Origin: Halalkalicoccus sp. NIPERK01
Lineage (GTDB): Archaea; Halobacteriota; Halobacteria; Halobacteriales; Halalkalicoccaceae
Direction of reading: 5' to 3'
Assembly: GCF_030287405.1 (NCBI RefSeq)
Contig: NZ_JASVVV010000005.1
Span: forward strand, 1 to 64,000
Length of the DNA: 64,000 nucleotides
Shown: in pieces, positions 53,283 to 62,720 of the stretch
How the letters are laid out: every line of letters begins with the position of its first letter
Position numbering within the stretch: position 1 is the first letter of the stretch
Notes under the pieces: model-generated
Told to the model about the DNA's origin: nothing
The model's input: only the letters and a program-made list of their open reading frames with translations
Database searches by the model: none
Made by a program: the position numbers and the translations under genes

Positions 53283-54149
53283 TTAGTCGTCCGCCTCGCT
53301 CTCGGGGGAACTGCGGTTCGCCCAGTCTCCGTACAGGTAGGAGCGTTCGTATCCCGCTTTTCGCGCCGCATCGCCGATGACGACGAGCGCCGAGGCACGG
53401 TAGCCGGCGGCCTCGAGGCGCTCGCCGATCGTTTCGATGGTCCCCTCGACGACGTCCTCGTCCGGCCACGACGCGTGATAGACGACGGTGACCGGCGTCT
53501 CCGGGTCGTGGCCGTCCTCGAGGAGGCGGTCCATCGTCTCGCCGACCGCGTGGGTTCCGAGGTAGATGCAGGTCGTCACGTCGCCCATCCCGACGAACTC
53601 GCCGATGTGGTCGTCCTCCGGGGCGAGCGTCTTCCCCCGGGGACGGGTGAACGCGACGTGGTTGGCCACGCCGTTCAGCGTGAGCTGGGTCCGGAGCGTG
53701 GCGCTGGCTGCGAACGCCGAGGTCACGCCCGGGACGATGTAGGTCGGAACCCCCTCGTGTTCGAGCGCGTCCATCTGCTCGACGGCCGCGCCGTAGATCG
53801 CCGGATCACCGCTGTGGAGACGGACGACCGTCCGCCCCGCTTCGTAGGCGTCCCGCATCAGCGGCACCAACTCCTCCAAGTCCTTGCCGATGCTCGACAC
53901 CTGCTCGGCGTCCGCACAGTATTCGTCGAGGAGTTCGCTGTTGACCAGCGATCCGGCGTGAACGACGAGGTCCGCCGCCTCGACCAGCTCCCTCCCGGTG
54001 ACGGTGAGGAGCCCGGGGTCGCCGGGGCCGGCGCCGATGAACGGGATACCCTCCTGCTTCTCGCCGGCAGTTCGTTCTCCGATCCGGGGGTCTCGCTCCG
54101 TCGCCCGGGTGGCCGCCTCCGCGTCGATGGCCTCCTGTGGATCGGTCAT
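53283..54149 (-). CDS. cbiF: CbiF, cobalt-precorrin-4 C11-methyltransferase
   Basis: A 288-residue CbiF. IPFIGAGPGDPGLLTVTGRE, VVHAGSLVNSELLDEYC, VVRLHSGDPAIYGAAVEQMD, VPGVTSAFAASATLRTQLTL and FTRPRGKT are diagnostic. The VHAGSLVN stretch distinguishes it from CbiL and CbiH. It methylates C11 of cobalt-precorrin-4. It overlaps cbiL by ATGA and precedes cbiG by 3 bp, so translation is coupled along the operon. Confidence 0.93.
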   Translation of the reverse strand: MTDPQEAIDAEAATRATERDPRIGERTAGEKQEGIPFIGAGPGDPGLLTVTGRELVEAADLVVHAGSLVNSELLDEYCADAEQVSSIGKDLEELVPLMRDAYEAGRTVVRLHSGDPAIYGAAVEQMDALEHEGVPTYIVPGVTSAFAASATLRTQLTLNGVANHVAFTRPRGKTLAPEDDHIGEFVGMGDVTTCIYLGTHAVGETMDRLLEDGHDPETPVTVVYHASWPDEDVVEGTIETIGERLEAAGYRASALVVIGDAARKAGYERSYLYGDWANRSSPESEADD

Positions 54150-55006
54150 CGCGGCGGACCCTCCGGAGCCTCGTCGCCGCAGGCCTCACCTTCGGCACGC
54201 TCCACCGCCACGGTGTCACTCGGCGGTCCATCCTCGTCCTCGACCCAGGGTGCGGCGGTGGACTGGGCCCTGCCATCGCCCTTCGCACTCGCTTCGGGAC
54301 CGGAACCGTTCTCCGATTCAGCCTCTTCGAAGGCTGCAGTCGCCGGCTCCGAATCGAGGTCACGCTTCTCCGCGTAGGCCAGCGTGTAGTAGTCGCGTTC
54401 GGTCAGGGGTTCGGGATCGTCCGTCACGACCGTCTCGCCCTGCTCCATGTACAGTCGCCGACCGTACACCACGTCATAGCCCGCCTCGACGAGCCCTTCG
54501 TGGGTCGTCGGGACGTCGGTCACCTTGAACAGGACCATCCGATCCGGTCCGGTGGGGGCTGCACCGCGAGCGGCCTCGTGAAGCGCGATGCTCGCCCCGG
54601 CAGAGATCTCGACGCCGAGGGCCGTGGTGAAGGCGGTCACGGCGCTCACGCCGGGAACGACCTGGACGTCGACATCGGCGTGAAACGCGGCGAGCGTTCG
54701 CCGCAGGTGCCCGAACGTCGAATAGACGTTCGGATCGCCGAGCGTGACGAACGCCGCTGTTCCGTCACGAGCACGTGGTGCGATCTCTTCGGCGGCGTCT
54801 CGCCACGCTCGCCGGAGTTCGTTCTCGTCGCGGGTCATCGGGAAGTCGACGTCACCGATCCGATCCGCGGGGACGTGCTCGGTCGCCACCGACCGGGAGA
54901 GGCGTCCCGGCGAGTAGACGACGTCCGCCGCCTCGAGGACGCGACGGCCGCGTACGGTCACGAGATCGGCGTCACCGGGACCGAGTCCGATACCGTAGAG
55001 GGTCAT
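54146..55006 (-). CDS. cbiL: CbiL, cobalt-precorrin-2 C20-methyltransferase
   Basis: A 286-residue CbiL. MTLYGIGLGPGDADLVTVRG is followed by VVYSPGRLSRSVATEHV, AAFVTLGDPNVYSTFGHLRR and VVPGVSAVTAFTTALGVEI, and ends VYGRRLYMEQGETVV, LAYAEKRDLDS. These features identify the C20 methylase. A disordered, acidic C-terminal extension of about 50 residues is added. The ATG at 55006 overlaps the cbiT stop by ATGA; a longer open frame upstream is antisense-type noise. Confidence 0.92.
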   Translation of the reverse strand: MTLYGIGLGPGDADLVTVRGRRVLEAADVVYSPGRLSRSVATEHVPADRIGDVDFPMTRDENELRRAWRDAAEEIAPRARDGTAAFVTLGDPNVYSTFGHLRRTLAAFHADVDVQVVPGVSAVTAFTTALGVEISAGASIALHEAARGAAPTGPDRMVLFKVTDVPTTHEGLVEAGYDVVYGRRLYMEQGETVVTDDPEPLTERDYYTLAYAEKRDLDSEPATAAFEEAESENGSGPEASAKGDGRAQSTAAPWVEDEDGPPSDTVAVERAEGEACGDEAPEGPPR

Positions 55007-55572
55007 CGCCGCCCCCCGTCCGTCGCGACCTCGCCGGTCCCGCCCACCAGCATATAGACCGGGTTGTCCGAATCGAAACTCGTCGCGCCGGCGAGTTCGT
55101 AGCCGTGGCTCACCTGGACCTGGACGACCTCGTCGAGGAGGTCCCGTTCGCGGAACGCCTCGGTGGCGGCCCCGGCGACTTCGAGCCGCGAGACGTTCAT
55201 GATCACCCGTCCGATCCCGGTTTCGACGGCGTGGTCGAGGACCGCCTCGTAGTTCCGACTGCCACCGAGGAACAGGACGTCTGCGTCCTCCGGAAGCCCC
55301 TCCGGCGCCTCGGCTTCGCGGAGGTTCACCTCCCCGGTCACGTCGTTCGCGGCGAGGTTCTTTCTGGTGGTGTCGATCCGTTCCGGTTTTCGTTCGAGCG
55401 CGGTGACCCGACCGGCGCGGCGCGCCGCCTCGATCGTGACGGCGCCGGTACACGAACCGACCTCCGCGAAGTGGTCGGTCGGCCTGAGGCCGAGTTTGCC
55501 GAGGAGGACGGCCCTGACCTCCGGTTTCGTCGGGCCGGCCTTCGCATCATGGGGGAGCGATACGCGTGCCAT
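55003..55572 (-). CDS. cbiT: CbiT, cobalt-precorrin-6B C15-methyltransferase (decarboxylating)
   Basis: A 189-residue CbiT. MARVSLPHDAKAGPTKPEVR is the family opening, followed by the SAM-binding FAEVGSCTGAVTIEAARR and ADVLFLGGSRNYEAVLDHAV. It decarboxylates the C12 acetate side chain and methylates C15. It is the first gene of the long minus-strand operon (cbiT-L-F-G-H-H-fdx-LAGLIDADG-like-cbiX-DUF3209-propeller). The ATG at 55572 is preferred to one four codons upstream because homology starts there. Confidence 0.92.
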   Translation of the reverse strand: MARVSLPHDAKAGPTKPEVRAVLLGKLGLRPTDHFAEVGSCTGAVTIEAARRAGRVTALERKPERIDTTRKNLAANDVTGEVNLREAEAPEGLPEDADVLFLGGSRNYEAVLDHAVETGIGRVIMNVSRLEVAGAATEAFRERDLLDEVVQVQVSHGYELAGATSFDSDNPVYMLVGGTGEVATDGGRR

Positions 55573-55600
55573 CGCCGAACACAACTACCGTAGAGCGTAA

Positions 55601-55620
55601 AACAATTTTGGTTGTTTTAG
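55601..55620. promoter_or_regulatory. Candidate cobalamin operator, cbiT/regulator intergenic region
   Basis: AAAACAA TTTTGG TTGTTTT (within 55599-55618) is an imperfect palindrome 30 bp before cbiT and about 100 bp before the divergent regulator gene. Its core CAATTTTGGTTGTT recurs, with changes, at 35569, 41281 and 43471. The position fits an operator that could be used by the adjacent winged-helix regulator for the operon and for itself. Confidence 0.5.
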
Positions 55621-55716
55621 AGAAAATTAGATTGAGTAATCGGTCGAGAATCGTGCTCGTACCCAATCTCAGCAGATTTAAGGCAAAGTTACTTTAGTTC
55701 TCAGTTCAGAGAACGG

Positions 55717-56535
55717 ATGATGGCGAAGGACGTGGACGATGCGGAGGAATTCGGCGTGCTCCAGAGCAAACGGAATGCCACTCGGTATCAGATCTTGGTC
55801 CAGATCGCGGAACGCCAACCTGCAGTAAATCAACGGGAGATAGCCGACGCGATTGATATAACCGCCCAGGCCGTGAGCGATTACCTTCGAGACCTCGTCG
55901 AACACGAATACGTCACCAAGCACGGTCGTGGCCGATACGAAGTAACCAAGGAGGGTGTCGACTGGCTGATTTCGCAGACGGACGAGTTGCGCCACTTCGT
56001 CCGACACGTTTCCGAAGACGTCATCGGACAGGTCGAGATCGAGACTGCGATCGCCACGACGGAACTCAGCGAAGGGGAGACCGTTTCACTGACGATGCAG
56101 GACGGTGTCCTCCGCGCTATGTCCGGCGGAACTGGGAGCGCAACTGCAGTTGCAGTAACGAACGCAAAGGCGGGCCAGGACGTTGGAATCACGAATTTCG
56201 AAGGGGTCGTCGATTACGAGCTGGGATTTGTGACGATCGTTTCGATTCCAGGGGTCCAAAACGGCGGAAGTTCAGCCATCGACCCGGATAGAATCTCCGA
56301 GCTGGCCGAAAACCATGACGTGATAGCCGTCGGTGGGGTCGAAGCTATCGTCGCCGCGCAGGCGGCCGACCTCGAACCAAGCATTCGTTTCGGAAGTGCT
56401 ACCGGCGTTCGAGAAGCAGCCGCGAAAGGGCTCGATATACTACTGCTATCTTCGGCCGATCTGCTTTCGACACACACCAACAAACTACGGGACCAGAACC
56501 TCAGCTATGAAGTCGTAGATGTTGCACAGACGTAG
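55717..56535 (+). CDS. Winged-helix regulator, probable cobalamin locus regulator
   Basis: A 272-residue protein. Residues 14-75 are a winged helix: LQSKRNATRYQILVQIAERQ, QREIADAIDITAQAVSDYLR and EYVTKHGRGRYEVTKEG. The remaining 190 residues form a domain of unknown function (perhaps that listed as DUF7839) with TVSLTMQDGVLRAMSGGTGS and ISELAENHDVIAVGGVEAIV, which resembles a ligand-binding module. It is divergent from cbiT, separated by about 145 bp containing a palindrome. A role as cobalamin or cobalt-responsive regulator is inferred from position. MMAKD gives two adjacent possible start codons. Confidence 0.75.
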   Translation: MMAKDVDDAEEFGVLQSKRNATRYQILVQIAERQPAVNQREIADAIDITAQAVSDYLRDLVEHEYVTKHGRGRYEVTKEGVDWLISQTDELRHFVRHVSEDVIGQVEIETAIATTELSEGETVSLTMQDGVLRAMSGGTGSATAVAVTNAKAGQDVGITNFEGVVDYELGFVTIVSIPGVQNGGSSAIDPDRISELAENHDVIAVGGVEAIVAAQAADLEPSIRFGSATGVREAAAKGLDILLLSSADLLSTHTNKLRDQNLSYEVVDVAQT

Positions 56536-56960
56536 CGTCTCTGGCTACTTACGGAGCTATCTCGAACATGGTGCTCGACAGTGAAACCATCGCGAAGGTG
56601 CCTTACCGCCGTCAAAGGAATGAAATGACCGAGAAGAAACTCGTGGTCACTAATCCCGAGATTACTAACCGTTGTCATGATCGTCGTGATCGGGCGAACG
56701 AGCACCCCCTCGCAGGGAGCGTGGTGTCCTGATATCCGGACGATACGAAGGAGAAGAATTCACGACACCTACCCCACGCACGACGTCCCAGTGACTGCTC
56801 CGATCAACCTCCTCCTGCTAGCCACCTTGAGACGGAATCTGAGTCACCCGAACCGCCCATTCCACTACTCCGACCACTGGTACCGTCCATAGGGTCTAAT
56901 TCTCGAAATGCGGGAATCAGTTTCTCCCGTTATTACCCTTGCTCTCGAAGGACAACCTGT
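56536..56960. other. Intergenic region between regulator and multicopper oxidase
   Basis: About 425 bp. A plus-strand frame of 54 codons (56568-56732) contains LDSETIAKVPYRRQRNEMTE. It is of unknown origin and I would not call it a gene. No clear promoter element is seen upstream of the oxidase. Confidence 0.35.
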
Positions 56961-58109
56961 ATGAGTGATAGAATCGGTGCGCCCGGAACCGGAATCTCCC
57001 GTCGGAAATTTCTCGCAGCGACGGGCAGCACTGGCCTTCTCGCCACCGCTGGCTGTACTACGACATCGCAACCAACGGCTCGCCCGGTCTCGGTTTCGGA
57101 AGCGTCGAACGTGATGCTCCCCGACCTCCCCGAGACCGGTCGACCGGAGGTCGTGAATCTCGACGAACGTGACCACGAGGTGACGATCAAATCCGTGATG
57201 GCCCGCCACCACCTCCATCCTGGCGAAACGATGAACGGGCCAATCACGCTTCCCGTCGTCTGGGCGTTCCAGGCCGACGACGGCGTCCCGAGCGTTCCGG
57301 GCCCGGTCCTCCGGTGCACCGAGGGAGCCGAACTGAAGATCACCCTCGACAACTCCGAGATGCAGGTCCCGCACACGCTCCACTTCCACGGCGTACGCAA
57401 GTCCTGGGAAAACGACGGCGTGCCGACGACCACGGGGGTCACGGTGATGCCCGGCGAGACGCACACGTACACCATCCCCGCGAACGTTCCCGGTACCCAC
57501 CTCTACCACTGCCACTACCAGACGCCGATGCACATGGAGATGGGCATGTACGGCATCCTCCGTGTCGACCCGGAAGGGTACGAAGAGGCCGACAAGGAGT
57601 ATTTCATGACGGTAAAGGAGTGGGACACCCGCCTCTCGCGCCAGCACGGCGGTCAGGACGTCCAGTACTCCCTCGGCTCGAGACACGCCGACGCGTTCAC
57701 CATCAACGGCAAGTCCGCGCCAGCGACGTTGCATCCCGAGACGGGATCGCCACTCGTCGTCGACCCTGGCGACACGGTGCGCGTTCACTGGGTGAACGCG
57801 GGGTTCATGAGTCACCCGCTGCACATCCACAACCACCGGTTCAAGATCGTCGAGAAGGACGGGAGTCCGATGCCCGAGCCACTCCAGTTCCTGCAGGACG
57901 TCGTGAACGTAGCCCCGGCGGAGCGGTACACCGTCGAGTTCGAAGCCGACGCCGATCCCGGTATCTACCTCGTCCACTGCCACAAGGTCGACCACGTCCG
58001 CAACGGCGACAGTTACCCGGGCGGGATGATGACGGCGCTCGTCTACACGGACGCGATGGACACGGACGTCTTCCGGAGCGTGATGCAGTATGCGGGGTAC
58101 GAAGCATGA
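56961..58109 (+). CDS. Tat-exported multicopper oxidase
   Basis: A 382-residue two-domain cupredoxin. A Tat-type signal (SRRKFLAATGSTGLLATAGC) ends in a lipobox-like TAGC. Copper ligands are visible in HFHGVRKSW, in HCHYQTPMHMEMGM, in HPLHIHNH and in VHCHKVDHVRNG. This set of HxH, HCH and H..M motifs is that of laccase-like or nitrite reductase-like multicopper oxidases. It is extracytoplasmic and probably oxidises a small substrate, or handles copper, using oxygen. Its stop overlaps the halocyanin-like gene by ATGA, so the latter is a likely electron partner. Nitrite reductase is the main alternative reading. Confidence 0.85.
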   Translation: MSDRIGAPGTGISRRKFLAATGSTGLLATAGCTTTSQPTARPVSVSEASNVMLPDLPETGRPEVVNLDERDHEVTIKSVMARHHLHPGETMNGPITLPVVWAFQADDGVPSVPGPVLRCTEGAELKITLDNSEMQVPHTLHFHGVRKSWENDGVPTTTGVTVMPGETHTYTIPANVPGTHLYHCHYQTPMHMEMGMYGILRVDPEGYEEADKEYFMTVKEWDTRLSRQHGGQDVQYSLGSRHADAFTINGKSAPATLHPETGSPLVVDPGDTVRVHWVNAGFMSHPLHIHNHRFKIVEKDGSPMPEPLQFLQDVVNVAPAERYTVEFEADADPGIYLVHCHKVDHVRNGDSYPGGMMTALVYTDAMDTDVFRSVMQYAGYEA

Positions 58110-59104
58110 GCGCAAGAGACCAGGACGTGGATCTGAGCCGGCGGCGCTTCCTCGCGACGACGGCTGGCGTCACTGCTGGGACAGCGCTCGGCGTCAGCCA
58201 GCTCGCTCGATCCGCTGTCGCGAGTTCCGAGAGCGACCTCTCGACGTGGTTCGCGAACACCGACAACGCGACAGAAATCGTCGACTGGCGAGGACAATCA
58301 CGCGTCGAGGTGACCGTCGGCGCGACGGGTAACGGCGGCGCGCTCGCGTTCGAGCCCGCTGCGATACGCGTCGATCCCGGAACGACCGTCGTCTGGACGT
58401 GGAGCGGACAGGGTGGAGTCCACAACGTCGTTGCGAAGGACGGCTCATTCGAATCGGAGTACTACGCCGAGGCCGCCGAGTCGTTCGAGTTCGCGCCCGA
58501 CGCGGAGGGCGTCATCCGGTACGCCTGCGCACCCCACGAGTCGACGGGAATGAAAGGTGTGCTCGTCGTCGGTGACGTTGAAGCATCCCTCAGCACTGCC
58601 GCCGGTGCGAAATCGCCGGGCGAGTCAACTCCTGTCGAGACGTTCGATGGTTGGTTGGCCGGCACGGACAACTACGACGGCGTCGTCGACCTGCGAGGGG
58701 AGTCGGAGGTGACAGTGAAGGTCGGTGCCGACGGCAACGGCGGTGCATTCGCCTTCGAGCCTGCGGCGATCCATATCGACCCAGACACGACCGTCGTCTG
58801 GGAGTGGGTGGGGGACAAGGAGTACGATGTGACGGACACGGATCTGGGCTACCACAGCGATCTGATCTCCGGGCCTGGCCACAGGTTTGCCATGGAATTC
58901 GACGGCGACGGACTCAGCACGTACGAGTGCACGACCTACGGCGAACAAGGAATGCGCGGGGTCGTTCTCGTCGGAGAGGGCCCTGTCTCCGTGTTATCGA
59001 CGCTGGGACTTGCTATCATCGGTGGTGGTGGGGCACTGATTGCTCTCCCGCCGCTCTACGGCCTCCGTCTACACATTCAAGATACGACTCAGTACGCCCG
59101 CTGA
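58106..59104 (+). CDS. Two-domain halocyanin-like blue copper protein
   Basis: A 332-residue Tat-exported protein (SRRRFLATTAGVTAGTALG) with two halocyanin-type cupredoxin domains and a C-terminal transmembrane helix (about 296-322). Domain 1 (50-157) has complete type-1 copper ligands: H106, C141, H144 and M149. Domain 2 (185-291) keeps C275 and M283 but has Tyr at both His positions (Y240 and Y278), at identical spacing. Only the first domain should bind copper normally. It overlaps the multicopper oxidase gene by 4 bp and probably passes electrons to or from it at the outer membrane surface. Confidence 0.88.
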   Translation: MSARDQDVDLSRRRFLATTAGVTAGTALGVSQLARSAVASSESDLSTWFANTDNATEIVDWRGQSRVEVTVGATGNGGALAFEPAAIRVDPGTTVVWTWSGQGGVHNVVAKDGSFESEYYAEAAESFEFAPDAEGVIRYACAPHESTGMKGVLVVGDVEASLSTAAGAKSPGESTPVETFDGWLAGTDNYDGVVDLRGESEVTVKVGADGNGGAFAFEPAAIHIDPDTTVVWEWVGDKEYDVTDTDLGYHSDLISGPGHRFAMEFDGDGLSTYECTTYGEQGMRGVVLVGEGPVSVLSTLGLAIIGGGGALIALPPLYGLRLHIQDTTQYAR

Positions 59105-59341
59105 GTGGAGTCGCCGTCCAGTGTCCTGTTGTTGAACCGGACTTCAACCGAGGAGATGACATAGGGCACAGCGTCTCGGATGGATATGGACTCCTCCGCC
59201 GGATCTCTGGAATGGGGAATCCGTCCGGGTGTGCCGTAGACTCCTGATAACTCATTTTCACGTCAGACACAGTTCTCTCGACGTGAGGATTGAGACGCCC
59301 GATTATAGCCGTTTGAGTGCTGTCCCATCATAGAGACTGCC
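59105..59341. other. Intergenic region after the halocyanin-like gene
   Basis: About 240 bp with no gene or clear signal recognised. Confidence 0.35.
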
Positions 59342-59410
59342 GTGTCATCGATCCTCTTTTTCTACGGAACCAGCGAAGGACGGACCGCCAAAATCGCCGA
59401 CCGTACCGTC
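59342..59410 (+). pseudogene. Flavodoxin-like N-terminal remnant
   Basis: From a GTG at 59342 the frame reads SSILFFYGTSEGRTAKIADR then TVGAEEVDR, a flavodoxin-family first strand with the phosphate-binding GTSEGRTAK loop. After about 25 codons the similarity ends. The rest of a flavodoxin (about 120 residues) is absent. The frame continues open into the RidA gene, but without homology. It is a 5' stub of a lost gene. Confidence 0.55.
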
Positions 59411-59506
59411 GGCGCCGAGGAGGTGGACCGGGTTGGGATGGCTGTGCGACCGCGACGCGCGTCCTCGCGGAAACGACCGCTCAACTCGCCACGTCGTCCA
59501 TGGTGT

Positions 59507-59530
59507 AAATCCCCGCTCATAGCGGGATTT
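59507..59530 (+). terminator. Hairpin in the gap before the RidA gene
   Basis: AAATCCC CGCT CAT AGCG GGATTT forms a stem of about ten pairs with one bulged C. It may be a terminator of an old transcript or the end of a lost element. No gene lies directly upstream. Confidence 0.35.
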
Positions 59531-59647
59531 CGAGTCAGGTACGGACGGAATCAGCGAATCGTCGCCGGCGTAGCATCCCGAGGATGTAATGAACCGGGCA
59601 CCATCCGGAGCGGGGCTACTTTTGCTGTTGACGGTGTCTCTTCCCCT

Positions 59648-60091
59648 ATGGAACGACTCGCGATCAATCCGCCGGAGCTCAAGGACGCACGAGAGATCGG
59701 ATACAATCACGCGATCATTGCGGGCGGCACCTTCTACATGGCCGGCCAGGTCGCGATGGACGCCGATTCGAATATCGTCGGTGACGATATCGAGGCGCAG
59801 GCACGCAAAGCCTACGAAAACGTCGGGACGCTGCTCGAGACGATCGGCAAATCGTACGACGACATCGTGAAGGTCACCACACACATCATCGAACCGCACG
59901 AGCGCTACTACGACGGGTACAAGGAGGTGTACCTCGAGACGTTCGACGAGCCGTATCCGTGCCACACGGTACTCGGCGCGCATCAACTCGCCCACGAAGA
60001 CTACCTTCTGGAGATCGAAATCGAAGTGCCCCTTACCGACGAGGATATTGCCTCACTCGAGCCGGACGGCGACGCGATTCGAGAGATCTGA
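59648..60091 (+). CDS. RidA-family protein (enamine/imine deaminase-like)
   Basis: A 147-residue RidA/YjgF-family protein. After MERLAINPPELKDAREIGYN it shows the family stretch AIIAGGTFYMAGQVAMDADS, EAQARKAYENVGTLLETIGK and SYDDIVKVTTHIIEPH. The C-terminal part EDYLLEIEIEVPL has Glu where active RidA usually has the Arg-containing EIEAIA segment, so reactivity may differ. Family members hydrolyse reactive enamines from PLP enzymes. It lies upstream of the histidine-utilisation genes but on the other side of a divergent regulator. Confidence 0.8.
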   Translation: MERLAINPPELKDAREIGYNHAIIAGGTFYMAGQVAMDADSNIVGDDIEAQARKAYENVGTLLETIGKSYDDIVKVTTHIIEPHERYYDGYKEVYLETFDEPYPCHTVLGAHQLAHEDYLLEIEIEVPLTDEDIASLEPDGDAIREI

Positions 60092-60241
60092 CGGGGCCTC
60101 GAGAGGCGAGGGAAGTCCGGACTCCGCGTCGGAAGTGACCGTCGAGCCGCAGAGGGCAGTTCGACGGCAACGATTCGCTCGTGTTGTTCGATCGTCGACG
60201 CGACGAACATACCGTTCCGGATCGAGAGGTGGCGCAGACCG

Positions 60242-60892
60242 TCAGTAGAGATACGAAACGAGCGACGTGATGATCTTGCGCTCGGCCCGGCGAAGGTGAT
60301 CCTCCGCCGTGCGTCGACTCACTCCTAGTTCGTCGGCGAGCGTTTCGGTCGTCGTTTCCCTGGGCAGTTCGTAGTAGCCGTTCTCGACGGCGAGCACCAT
60401 CGTCTCTCGTTGTCGAGCCGTGAGTTCCGGGAGCACCTGATCGAGGGTCAACAGGGGCGACGACCGGGTCGGTGCGTCGATTTCGCGTTTACTCCGGACG
60501 TCGATGGTGAACCCATCGTCGACTAATTCGGCGTAGAGATTCGACAGACTCTCCGACTCGATCGCGAGGATTCGGCAGTGTTTCGCCCCGTTTTCGTACC
60601 GCAGCGGGGGCAAAAGCAGACTGTTGTGCGACTCGAGGTAGCGTTCGATGTACGTCGTTTCGTGGCGTTTCAGACACGAACTCGTGATAACGACGGCTTC
60701 CCCGTCCCCGCGAACCAGTTCGTCGATTCCGATATCCGTCACCACCTGCGAGATGACCGGCTCGATCGTCGACCCGGTGACGTACAGGAGATCGGCGTGC
60801 TCGTTACACCAGAGTTCGATCCGACAGTCGGTGCCGTCGGTCGGTTTGGTGTACGCGCTCGAGTCCGAAATCGCGATGGTAGCTTCGTACAC
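60242..60892 (-). CDS. HTH_10 regulator divergent from hut genes
   Basis: A 216-residue Bat/HTH_10-type regulator. The N-terminal region [36 protein letters not shown] and [20 protein letters not shown] is the sensor. The HTH is [40 protein letters not shown] and [17 protein letters not shown]. It is transcribed away from hutU with an 88-bp gap and is therefore the probable regulator of histidine degradation, perhaps sensing histidine or urocanate. Confidence 0.85.
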   Translation of the reverse strand: MYEATIAISDSSAYTKPTDGTDCRIELWCNEHADLLYVTGSTIEPVISQVVTDIGIDELVRGDGEAVVITSSCLKRHETTYIERYLESHNSLLLPPLRYENGAKHCRILAIESESLSNLYAELVDDGFTIDVRSKREIDAPTRSSPLLTLDQVLPELTARQRETMVLAVENGYYELPRETTTETLADELGVSRRTAEDHLRRAERKIITSLVSYLY

Positions 60893-60918
60893 GCGGTATC
60901 ACTACACAGCCCGTTGGG

Positions 60919-60926
60919 TTATAAAT
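60919..60926 (+). promoter_or_regulatory. hutU: TATA box of the hut operon
   Basis: TTATAAAT at 60919-60926, in a gap of 88 bp between the divergent regulator and hutU, lies 55 bp before the hutU ATG. That gives a short leader of roughly 30 bases. Confidence 0.55.
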
Positions 60927-60980
60927 CAGTTTCCGAACGGAACAACCTCGATATTGGTGCTGGGGGTTGTTGGCACGCGC

Positions 60981-62720
60981 ATGGGAAGTGACCAACAACC
61001 AGTCCTCGGACGAGGCGAACCGAGCGAACAGTGGCGCGAGTACCGCGGCGCACCGACGGGTACCGACCTCGAGTGCGAAGGGTGGCGACAGGAGGCCGCA
61101 CTTCGACTGCTCAACAACAATCTCGATCCGGAGGTCGCCGAAGATCCGGAGAACCTCGTCGTGTACGGCGGCACGGGTCGCGCCGCTCGATCGTGGGACG
61201 CGTACGACGCGATCCTATCGGAGCTTCGAACGCTCGAGGACGACGAGACGCTGTTGGTCCAGTCCGGAAAGCCGGTCGGTCGATTCGCCACGCACGAGCG
61301 TGCGCCGCGCGTGTTGATCGCGAACTCCAACCTCGTCGGCAAGTGGGACAACTGGGAGCACTTCCACGAACTCGAGGCCGAAGGCAAGATCATGTACGGC
61401 CAGATGACCGCCGGCTCGTGGGCGTACATCGGCACCCAGGGGATCGTTCAGGGAACGTTCGAGACGCTCGCGGAACTGGCTCGCCAGCACTTCGAGGGCG
61501 ACCTTGCCGGCAAGGTCGTCGTCACGGCGGGACTCGGCGGGATGGGCGGCGCCCAGCCGCTCGCGGTCACGATGAACGAGGGCGTCTGCATCGCCGCCGA
61601 GGTCGACGAAGCACGTATCGATCGGCGCATCGAGACGGGCTACTGCATGGAGAAAACCGATCGCGTCGACGACGCGATCGAACGCGCTACGGAGGCGGCA
61701 CAAGCGGGGGAACCCTACAGCGTCGGCGTTCACATGAACGCGGCGGACCTGCTCGAGACGTTGCTCGACCGCGGGTTCGTCCCTGACGTCGTCACTGACC
61801 AGACGAGCGCCCACGACGCGCTCGAGGGATACTACCCGTCCGGCTACTCCGTGGCCGAAGCCGACGAACTCCGCGCGGAGGACCCCGAGCAGTATCGGAC
61901 GGAGAGTCTCGACACGATGGAGCGACACATCGATGCGATTCTCGAGTTGCAGGATCGCGGTGCGATCGCGTTCGAGTACGGGAACAACATCCGCGGACAG
62001 GTCGAGGAACACCGTGGGCGGTCCGACGCGTTCGAGTTCCCGGGATTCGTCCCGGCGTACATCCGCCCGCAGTTCTGTCGCGGCAAGGGACCGTTCCGTT
62101 GGGTCGCGCTGTCCGGCGATCCCGACGACATCCATCGGACCGACGAGGCCGTACTCGAACTGTTTCCCGAGAAGGACCATCTCCGGCGCTGGATCGACCT
62201 CGCACAGGAGCGGATCCAGTTCCAGGGGCTTCCGAGCCGGGTGTGCTGGCTCGGCTACAACACGGAGGGCGAAGGCGACGACGAACTCACGGAACGTGCC
62301 CGATTCGCGCTTCGGATCAACGAGTTGGTCGCCTCGGGCGAGATCGCCGCGCCCATCGTCGTGACTCGGGACCACCTCGACGCCGGCAGCGTCGCCAGCC
62401 CGAACCGCGAAACCGAGGCGATGCGGGACGGAACCGACGCGGTCGCCGACTGGCCGATCCTCAACGCGCTACTGAACTGCGCGGCGGGCGCCGACATCGT
62501 CAGCGTCCACGACGGCGGCGGCGTCGGCATCGGGAACGCGCTCCACTCGAACAATCACGTCGTCCTCGATGGGAGCGAACTCGCCGCCGAGAAGGCAAAG
62601 AGAGTGTTCACGACGGACCCGGGGATGGGCGTGATCCGCCATGCCGACGCGGGCTACGAGGACGCCCTCGACGAAGCCGATCGATCTGACGTGCCCGTGC
62701 CAATGTGGGACCGGCGATGA
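60981..62720 (+). CDS. hutU: HutU, urocanate hydratase
   Basis: A 579-residue Hut[21 protein letters not shown] opens the protein; [80 protein letters not shown], the [17 protein letters not shown] segment and [19 protein letters not shown] are all diagnostic. It binds NAD+ tightly and hydrates urocanate to imidazolone propionate in histidine degradation. It is the first gene of an operon; its stop overlaps the hutG stub by ATGA. Confidence 0.95.
   Translation: MGSDQQPVLGRGEPSEQWREYRGAPTGTDLECEGWRQEAALRLLNNNLDPEVAEDPENLVVYGGTGRAARSWDAYDAILSELRTLEDDETLLVQSGKPVGRFATHERAPRVLIANSNLVGKWDNWEHFHELEAEGKIMYGQMTAGSWAYIGTQGIVQGTFETLAELARQHFEGDLAGKVVVTAGLGGMGGAQPLAVTMNEGVCIAAEVDEARIDRRIETGYCMEKTDRVDDAIERATEAAQAGEPYSVGVHMNAADLLETLLDRGFVPDVVTDQTSAHDALEGYYPSGYSVAEADELRAEDPEQYRTESLDTMERHIDAILELQDRGAIAFEYGNNIRGQVEEHRGRSDAFEFPGFVPAYIRPQFCRGKGPFRWVALSGDPDDIHRTDEAVLELFPEKDHLRRWIDLAQERIQFQGLPSRVCWLGYNTEGEGDDELTERARFALRINELVASGEIAAPIVVTRDHLDAGSVASPNRETEAMRDGTDAVADWPILNALLNCAAGADIVSVHDGGGVGIGNALHSNNHVVLDGSELAAEKAKRVFTTDPGMGVIRHADAGYEDALDEADRSDVPVPMWDRR

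Noticed and set aside
56961-58109. Copper nitrite reductase (NirK) instead of multicopper oxidase
   Set aside because: The C-terminal VHCHKVDHVRNG and HPLHIHNH motifs fit laccase-like multicopper oxidases better. No denitrification genes lie nearby. It is not fully excluded.
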